Below are positions 5,076 to 10,286 of a stretch of 10,286 bases of DNA, one piece after another (the first letter of the stretch is position 1; each line of letters starts with the position of its first letter). A program made the position numbers and the translations under genes. The stretch is from Planctomycetaceae bacterium (GTDB lineage Bacteria; Planctomycetota; Planctomycetia; Pirellulales; Thermoguttaceae): positions 1 through 10,286 of the forward strand of contig WRCR01000112.1 of assembly GCA_009783865.1 (NCBI GenBank), in the 5' to 3' direction. The notes beneath the pieces were generated by a model that had not been told where the DNA came from, did not search any database, and saw only the letters and a program-made list of their open reading frames with translations.

Positions 5076-6899
5076 ATGACAAATTCTGTACCTTCCTCCG
5101 ATATAAAACCCGAACAAGAATTCGACAGCGATGCGGTGCGAAATGCTAATCCGCTGCGCTTTGCCGAAGAGATACGCATCTCCGCACCGTTCAAACTGGA
5201 AAACGGCGGCATATTGCCGGAAATCCGCATTGTCTATGAAACCTACGGCAAACTAAACACTGCGAAAAACAACGTCATCTTGGTATGTCATGCTCTTTCC
5301 GGCGATTCGCATGCCGCTGCGCACAGTCCCGATGATGACCCCGGCTGGTGGGACATCCTCATTGGTCCCGGCAAACCGCTCGACACCAACAAATACTTCG
5401 TCATCTGCTCGAATTGTCTCGGCGGCTGCCGCGGAACTACCGGTCCTGACAGCATCAATCCCGAAACCGGTCACCGTTACGGAATGGACTTTCCCGAAAT
5501 AACTATCGGTGATATTGTCGAAGTTCAGCGGCTCCTGCTCGACAACCTCGGCATTGATAAACTCCTTTGCGTCATCGGCGGTTCACTCGGCGGTGCTAAC
5601 GCTCTGGAATGGACTATCCGCTATCCCGCCCGCGTTGTTTCGGCTATCCCGCTGGCTTCAGGAGCGCATTTAACAAGTCAGGCATTGGCTTTCGACATCG
5701 TTGCCCGAAATGCGATTCACAGCGACCCGAACTTTCACGAAGGAAAATATCATGAAAAAGGAACAGTCCCCGCCGATGGTTTGGCAATCGCCCGCATGCT
5801 TGGACATATCACGTATCTTTCCCGCGACGGAATGATGAAAAAATTCGGGTCCGCCCGCAATCACGGAAGGGATATAAAAACGAAATTTGAAACGAAGTTC
5901 TCGGTAGGTTCGTATCTTGCTCATCAGGGCGACAAGTTTGTGGAACGCTTCGATGCCAACAGTTATCTCGTTCTTTCGACGGCTCTCGATAATTTCAATC
6001 TTGGTGAAACGCCGGAGGAATTGCAGGAAGCACTGCGAAACACAACTTGCCGCTGGCTTATCTTGAGTTTTTCTACCGATTGGTTGTTTCCTCCGTTTTT
6101 ATCCCGTGAAATAACGGACGCTCTTCTTGCGGTCGGCAAGCGGGTCAATTACTGCAACATTCAAAGCGAGTGCGGACACGATGCATTTTTACTGTCGAAT
6201 GATTTTGCGTATTACGGCGAGATGATACGTTCTTTCATTGACAATACCGCTTATGAACAAGCAGCGGGAACGCCGCCGCCGTTTGTTCGCCCCGACCGGT
6301 TGGATTACGATTTGATTCTCGATTTGTTTCCGAAAAATGCTTCGGTCTTGGACTTGGGCTGCGGACGCGGCGGCTTGCTTGCCCGACTGCGGCAGCAGAA
6401 TAACGACAACATTATCGGTATCGAAGTCAAAGAAAAATACGTTCTTTCGTGCATTCAGCGGGGTATTGATGTCGTGCAGGCGGACTTGAATGAAGGTCTC
6501 AATATGTTCGCAGACGGGCAGTTTGATTTCGTTGTGCTTTCTAAGACGCTTCAAACGGTGCTTGATGTCGAATTTGTACTCGATGAGATGCTGCGGGTCG
6601 GCAAACGCTGTATTGTTAGTTTTCCGAATCTTGGCTATAAGGATTATCGAAAACGTCTTTGCGAAGAGGGACTTGCGCCGAATCCCGATGCAGGCGATTC
6701 TGTACATGAATGGTATAAGACCCAAAATGTGCGTTTTTTAACTCTGACGGACTTCGAGGAATTCTGCCGTATGAAAAACATTCAGATATATAACCGTATT
6801 GCGCTGGATACGAAAAAGCATCAGCCGGTGAATGAAAACCCGAATGAAAATGCCGACATGATTATTACGGTTATAAGTGAAAGAGTGAAAGAGACGTAA
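5076..6899 (+). CDS. metX-metW: Fused homoserine O-acyltransferase MetX - methionine biosynthesis protein MetW
   Basis: One 607-residue ORF joins two proteins usually encoded side by side. Residues about 30-395 are MetX, an alpha/beta hydrolase that acylates homoserine in methionine synthesis. It shows L-S-G-D-S-H-A-A-A (74-82), the nucleophile elbow G-G-S-L-G-G (168-173, Ser170), Asp335 in S-T-D-W-L-F-P, and His368 in C-G-H-D, so the catalytic triad is complete. Whether acetyl- or succinyl-CoA is used cannot be decided here. After a proline-rich linker (about 396-404) residues 405-580 are MetW, a SAM-methyltransferase-like protein: R-P-D-R-L-D-Y, V-L-D-L-G-C-G-R-G-G (424-433), L-S-K-T-L-Q (488-493) and V-S-F-P-N (514-518). 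MetW genetically and physically assists MetX in proteobacteria. No ATG or GTG lies near the junction, so separate MetW translation is unlikely. ATG 5076 is fixed by the TATAAT just upstream. The last residues, SERVKET, are encoded by one arm of a hairpin. Confidence 0.92.
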   Translation: MTNSVPSSDIKPEQEFDSDAVRNANPLRFAEEIRISAPFKLENGGILPEIRIVYETYGKLNTAKNNVILVCHALSGDSHAAAHSPDDDPGWWDILIGPGKPLDTNKYFVICSNCLGGCRGTTGPDSINPETGHRYGMDFPEITIGDIVEVQRLLLDNLGIDKLLCVIGGSLGGANALEWTIRYPARVVSAIPLASGAHLTSQALAFDIVARNAIHSDPNFHEGKYHEKGTVPADGLAIARMLGHITYLSRDGMMKKFGSARNHGRDIKTKFETKFSVGSYLAHQGDKFVERFDANSYLVLSTALDNFNLGETPEELQEALRNTTCRWLILSFSTDWLFPPFLSREITDALLAVGKRVNYCNIQSECGHDAFLLSNDFAYYGEMIRSFIDNTAYEQAAGTPPPFVRPDRLDYDLILDLFPKNASVLDLGCGRGGLLARLRQQNNDNIIGIEVKEKYVLSCIQRGIDVVQADLNEGLNMFADGQFDFVVLSKTLQTVLDVEFVLDEMLRVGKRCIVSFPNLGYKDYRKRLCEEGLAPNPDAGDSVHEWYKTQNVRFLTLTDFEEFCRMKNIQIYNRIALDTKKHQPVNENPNENADMIITVISERVKET

Positions 6900-6929
6900 T
6901 CGTTCAAATACTCTCTCACTCTTTCACTT
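6875..6929. terminator. Long hairpin between convergent metXW and FAD gene, likely bidirectional terminator
   Basis: Arms 6875-6893 and 6911-6929 (AAGTGAAAGAGTGA... against ...TCACTCTTTCACTT) pair at 18 of 19 positions; the loop contains the metXW stop codon (6897-6899). The left arm is coding sequence for the last metXW residues. A T-rich, C-interrupted stretch follows on the plus strand (6929-6948), so termination is plausible on the plus strand; no clean T-run exists on the other side. Confidence 0.55.
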
Positions 6930-6939
6930 TCACTTTCTT

Positions 6940-9900
6940 TCACTTTTTCAGCACTTCTTTTGCGTGTCTTGCGTAAAAGCCGCGTAAGTCCTTCGCATAG
7001 TTTCGCAGAATGTTTTCGCCGAAGCCGTCCACGTCTCCGCAGCGGTACAATGCCCGCGCAAGTGAAATCTCGACAAGCGAATCCCGCCTCGCCTTTTCCT
7101 GATTGGTGTTCGACTGACCGGCATCGGCATCAAACTTCTTTGCGTCTTCAATCGAATGATGATAATAACCCGTCATACCCGGCTTTTGCAGCAATTCATA
7201 CAACGCTTTTGCCGCCTTTTCGCCGCCGATGTTTTCCAACGCTTTCGCGACTGCCCGAAAATGTGAGAACGGCGCGTCCGGTTCAAGTTGCTTCATTTTT
7301 TCAATAATGCAGTCAACGGAACGGGCATCTTTCGTTATTCCCAGCATCATAATCAGTTGGTCGAGCGGACTCGTTGCCGCGCCTGCCTGTCCCATCGCTT
7401 TGAATTTCCAGCCCTCATCCCATTGGGGAAATTGCTGTATCTTTTCGATGATAGTCAGAACGCCGACTGGGTCTCCGAGTGTTGCCGCAATTTTTGCGTA
7501 CATCAATTTTTTCTCGAAATCCTTCTCCGCAAGATACGCTTTGTGAATCAGCGGCTTGGAAATATCAGGATACCACATCACTAGCGGAACACTTTCGACA
7601 AAGTTATCCGGCAGCGTCTCAACCGATTGCGGCACGCGGTCTTTCGTCTTGCCGAAATTATCTTCATGCGTTAAAACATTTTCTGCAAGATTGCCGACTT
7701 CAACGAGATGTTTTTGCAATTCGCGGACGTTCAATTCGCGCACATTTTTCTGCGGTTCTTTGGCAAGCATCGCGGCAGCACGACCGATTGCATAACCTTG
7801 ATTCTGCAAGTCGGGCTGCATTCTCACGATAGGCACCGCATCGCGGTGCGCACTCAATGCTAAACCGATAACGAGAATGCCGTCCAGTTCCTTCGGAATA
7901 CTGCTGCGGTACGGAACGTAGGCGTAAATCAAATCGACTCTGCCGCGTGTTCCGTCTGCCCTTGTACCGATGCGGTATGGATGATTCAATTCCATGTAAG
8001 GGTCAATCGTATAACCGTGTGTATCGTAATCGCTATAAGCATAAACGATGGAATCAGGATAAGTGCGATGATTGATTTGGTCGAGTACATTGAAACTGAA
8101 TTCGCCGTCAATCTGCCGCCGTTCCCGCGTTGCCAGCAATTTCCCTTGGTCGAAAGCCCGCGGATATTTTTCTTTTGCATAGACGAAGGCATGTGAAGTA
8201 TCCACGATGTCGGAATCATCAGCGAACATGAAGTCGGTATTGGTATAACTTGCGCCGAGGTTTCGCGGTGAAAGCCCGGCACCCTGCACGGCAATTTCCA
8301 GATTATCGTAGAATTGGATGTCCGAACCGGCAGCAACCGCAATGTCAGCATTGCCGGTAGCATCAATAACAACCTTTGCCGAAACAATACCGGGACCAAA
8401 CGGCGTTGCAACGAGAACACCTTTGACGCGGTTATTCTCAACCAGCGCGCCGTCAGCAAGAACTCCGTACCATACATCGGTGTTTGCTTCGGCAAGTTTT
8501 TCACGCCACCAAAACATTTTTGATTCGATACTCCATCTGCGAAGACCGTCTTGCACTTCTTTTGTAAAGCCGGTTACGTTGCCGTACCAATAACCTGCAA
8601 TCGCACCGGCGGTTCCGATACCGCCGAGGTCATGCAGATGTTCCAGCACGAGTGTTTTCGCACCGCTTCTTCCGGCTGCAATACCGGCAGGCGCGCCGCT
8701 GGTACCGCCGCCGACAACCACAACATCGTATTCCGCAAGAATGGGCAGTTGCCGTTCCGGTGCAGAAACAAACCGGTCATTGCCGCTGAATCCCATTGCA
8801 TCGCCGCGCAAGCCGCCGAGGATTCCTTTGACCTCACCGGCAAGCATCTCACGTTTTTTCTCATAAGTTGGAACACCGAGAGGGTACACGGCGGCACCTA
8901 CATTATGAAAACCGGTTGACGGCAACTTCGAGACGGTCAATTCACTAACATCGGGAATCGTAATTGATTTCGATTTCTCCGCTAGGGTTTTTCCTTGTTC
9001 ACGCCAGAACGAAAGCGGCTTGAAATCGTGTTTATAAAACACTTCGTCTGCCGTGAACGACTGTCCCATCGAAAAAGTTGCGAGACGAATCTGTGTTTCG
9101 ATTTCATTGCGGAGAGCAACGTCTCTCGGCTTTGCCCCTGCGGGAACGTTCAACGAAAAAGTATAATTAACGACCGGAAACACATTGGTTAGTCCCGCCT
9201 TGATGCGGTCGTTGTCGGAATTCCTTGTCGAAGACGCAATGAACGGCTGTGAAACAATTTCCGCTTTGACCTCTTTCAAAAGCGGAAACGGTTTCAAGTC
9301 AATGTTTTCCTTCGGCGGCGTTCCGACGACGGTAAATTCTGCGGTGTCAAGCGAATTAACTTTTGGACGTACATCGAGTATCCGTTTCGCAAGTATGACC
9401 TGATGTCCGCTGCGGTTTGTGATAGCCGCACCAACCGTATTTCTCTTGCTGTCTTGAACGATGCCCGTAACGAAAGTATTAAACAAGAATGGAACCTTCG
9501 ATTCCAGAAGTGAACTGTCGAGTGTGTACTTTACATGCAGCGGACGCGGATATTTCGGCAACTCCTGTTCAGGAAATACCAGCGCACCGCTGGGGGACGG
9601 ATGCAGCGGACGCGGATATTTCGGCAACTCCTGTTCCGTTACACTTGGTTCAACAACTTTCGGCAACTCTTTTGACAAGACGATAATTTCACTGAGTAAT
9701 TGCCGGTCGTCTTCTTTCGTTTTTGTTACGGACAATTTGATGTACTGCGATTTGATTTCATTATCAAACGTGAGTATGAACGATTCAAGCGAACCTTCGG
9801 TAGCACCGCCTTCGACCCCTTCTTTGACAAACGTTTGTTCAAGCGGTTTCCAATCCGTGCCGTTATCACTGACGGCAGCACTAACTTTTTCGGTAGCGAA

Positions 9901-10286
9901 GGACTTATCGCCGGGTCCGCGTTGAAAAGTCAGCAGGACTATCTGTTTCACGGTTTGCACTTTGCCCAAGTCAATAGTAAGAACCGCATCGCTGTAAAAA
10001 CCCAGTGAACCATGGACGGGGTCGGAGAGTTTTTTATCCGCAAGGTGTCCCGGAGCGGCAACTTCGGCGTGTCCTTTGTCAACCTTTCCTTCTGCTGTAT
10101 AAGTGAACGGCAGTGATTGAGCGTTGCTCAAAACAAGGAAGGTTTGCGAAGGAACTTTTTGATTTCGTTCACTGTCATCGAGAAGGATTTTTGCAAGCAC
10201 GTCGTCTTGGTCTTCGTTTTTTTCACCGCCGAGGCGCAGTGTTGCGGTGCGGTCTTCACCGAGATAAGGATACGGCGTGATGAGCA
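6940..10286 (-). CDS. Large FAD-dependent oxidoreductase (FAD_oxidored type) with discoidin-like and HEAT-like parts, N-terminus off right edge
   Basis: The frame stays open from the right edge to TGA at 6942-6940, about 1,114 residues, with no convincing start, so the N-terminus and any signal peptide are missing. Order from the edge: a beta-rich segment (about 10115-9670) with D-L-G-K-V, S-D-N-G-T-D-W and I-K-L-S-V, like an F5/8 type C (discoidin) domain; a linker with the duplicated E-Q-E-L-P-K-Y-P-R-P-L-H; a segment V-P-F-L-F-N-T...N-R-S-G-H-Q-V-I-L-A-K (about 9500-9380) resembling the second half of an FAD_oxidored domain; then a dinucleotide fold V-V-V-V-G-G-G-T-S-G-A-P-A-G (about 8690-8735), L-G-G-I-G-T-A-G, and V-V-I-D-A-T-G-N-A-D (about 8340-8370). 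The last 210 residues (7600-6943) are helices resembling HEAT repeats. Related proteins are annotated as FAD oxidoreductase or 'xanthan lyase' and are common in planctomycetes. The substrate is unknown. It converges with metXW. Confidence 0.85.
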   Translation of the reverse strand, partial: LITPYPYLGEDRTATLRLGGEKNEDQDDVLAKILLDDSERNQKVPSQTFLVLSNAQSLPFTYTAEGKVDKGHAEVAAPGHLADKKLSDPVHGSLGFYSDAVLTIDLGKVQTVKQIVLLTFQRGPGDKSFATEKVSAAVSDNGTDWKPLEQTFVKEGVEGGATEGSLESFILTFDNEIKSQYIKLSVTKTKEDDRQLLSEIIVLSKELPKVVEPSVTEQELPKYPRPLHPSPSGALVFPEQELPKYPRPLHVKYTLDSSLLESKVPFLFNTFVTGIVQDSKRNTVGAAITNRSGHQVILAKRILDVRPKVNSLDTAEFTVVGTPPKENIDLKPFPLLKEVKAEIVSQPFIASSTRNSDNDRIKAGLTNVFPVVNYTFSLNVPAGAKPRDVALRNEIETQIRLATFSMGQSFTADEVFYKHDFKPLSFWREQGKTLAEKSKSITIPDVSELTVSKLPSTGFHNVGAAVYPLGVPTYEKKREMLAGEVKGILGGLRGDAMGFSGNDRFVSAPERQLPILAEYDVVVVGGGTSGAPAGIAAGRSGAKTLVLEHLHDLGGIGTAGAIAGYWYGNVTGFTKEVQDGLRRWSIESKMFWWREKLAEANTDVWYGVLADGALVENNRVKGVLVATPFGPGIVSAKVVIDATGNADIAVAAGSDIQFYDNLEIAVQGAGLSPRNLGASYTNTDFMFADDSDIVDTSHAFVYAKEKYPRAFDQGKLLATRERRQIDGEFSFNVLDQINHRTYPDSIVYAYSDYDTHGYTIDPYMELNHPYRIGTRADGTRGRVDLIYAYVPYRSSIPKELDGILVIGLALSAHRDAVPIVRMQPDLQNQGYAIGRAAAMLAKEPQKNVRELNVRELQKHLVEVGNLAENVLTHEDNFGKTKDRVPQSVETLPDNFVESVPLVMWYPDISKPLIHKAYLAEKDFEKKLMYAKIAATLGDPVGVLTIIEKIQQFPQWDEGWKFKAMGQAGAATSPLDQLIMMLGITKDARSVDCIIEKMKQLEPDAPFSHFRAVAKALENIGGEKAAKALYELLQKPGMTGYYHHSIEDAKKFDADAGQSNTNQEKARRDSLVEISLARALYRCGDVDGFGENILRNYAKDLRGFYARHAKEVLKK
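9535..9636. repeat. Exact 36-bp direct repeat, period 66 bp, inside the FAD oxidoreductase gene
   Basis: The 36 bases starting ATGCAGCGGACGCGGATATT occur at 9535-9570 and again, identical, at 9601-9636, with 30 bases between. The period is 22 codons, so the frame is kept; each copy encodes E-Q-E-L-P-K-Y-P-R-P-L-H on the minus strand. A short third match (TTTCGGCAACTC, 9658-9669) encodes another E-L-P-K. DNA-level identity points to a recent duplication. Confidence 0.9.

Noticed and set aside
2894..6899. The 13-mer GAAAGAGACGTAA ends both the kinase (2894-2906) and metXW (6887-6899) genes, each finishing K-E-T-stop.
   Set aside because: A 13-base match somewhere in a 10-kb window is about what chance predicts; no wider similarity surrounds the two sites.
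6960..10008. Many plus-strand ORFs of 65-154 codons opposite the FAD oxidoreductase gene.
   Set aside because: They lack ribosome binding sites, recognisable motifs or consistent spacing, and are shadows of the long minus-strand frame.

Overview
The window looks like chromosomal DNA of a bacterium, most likely a planctomycete. The best clue is the Ser/Thr kinase: a short helical domain ending in an 'LTNYQ' segment sits directly before the kinase glycine loop, as I recall from many planctomycete kinases. A very large FAD_oxidored protein with discoidin-like and HEAT-like parts fits the same phylum. This placement is inference; no rRNA or other phylogenetic marker is present.

Layout. A minus-strand gene cut by the left edge (1-331) encodes a T5orf172/GIY-YIG-type domain and has its own canonical promoter and ribosome binding site. 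A divergent spacer with a perfect REP-like hairpin leads into a plus-strand run: a PfkB fructokinase-like sugar kinase (476-1369), a Ser/Thr protein kinase with a degenerate C-terminal receiver domain (1404-2906), and an alpha-helical repeat protein starting on the very next base (2907-4166). A convergent spacer (4167-4375) holds a nested inverted repeat behind a TATAAT box. tadA, the tRNA adenosine deaminase, lies on the minus strand (4376-4852). The divergent spacer 4853-5075 is almost filled by two nested inverted repeats. A single plus-strand ORF (5076-6899) fuses MetX (homoserine O-acyltransferase) to MetW. A long hairpin that begins inside its last codons separates it from a convergent FAD-dependent oxidoreductase (6940 to past the right edge).

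How the genes relate. The kinase and helical-repeat protein are almost certainly one translational unit and may form a signalling pair. MetX and MetW act in the same methionine pathway, and here they are one chain. Sugar kinase, TadA and MetXW are housekeeping metabolism and tRNA maturation, with no obvious link to each other. Several plus-strand genes lack a Shine-Dalgarno sequence and carry a -10-like hexamer only 6-15 bases before the ATG, which suggests very short or absent 5' leaders.

I see no CRISPR array, rRNA, tRNA, transposase or clear multi-gene defence system. The most notable points are the MetX-MetW fusion, the kinase with a phosphorylation-dead receiver, the 36-bp exact repeat beside a likely inserted domain in the FAD protein, and the structured intergenic elements. 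No stretch without a gene exceeds 300 bases.
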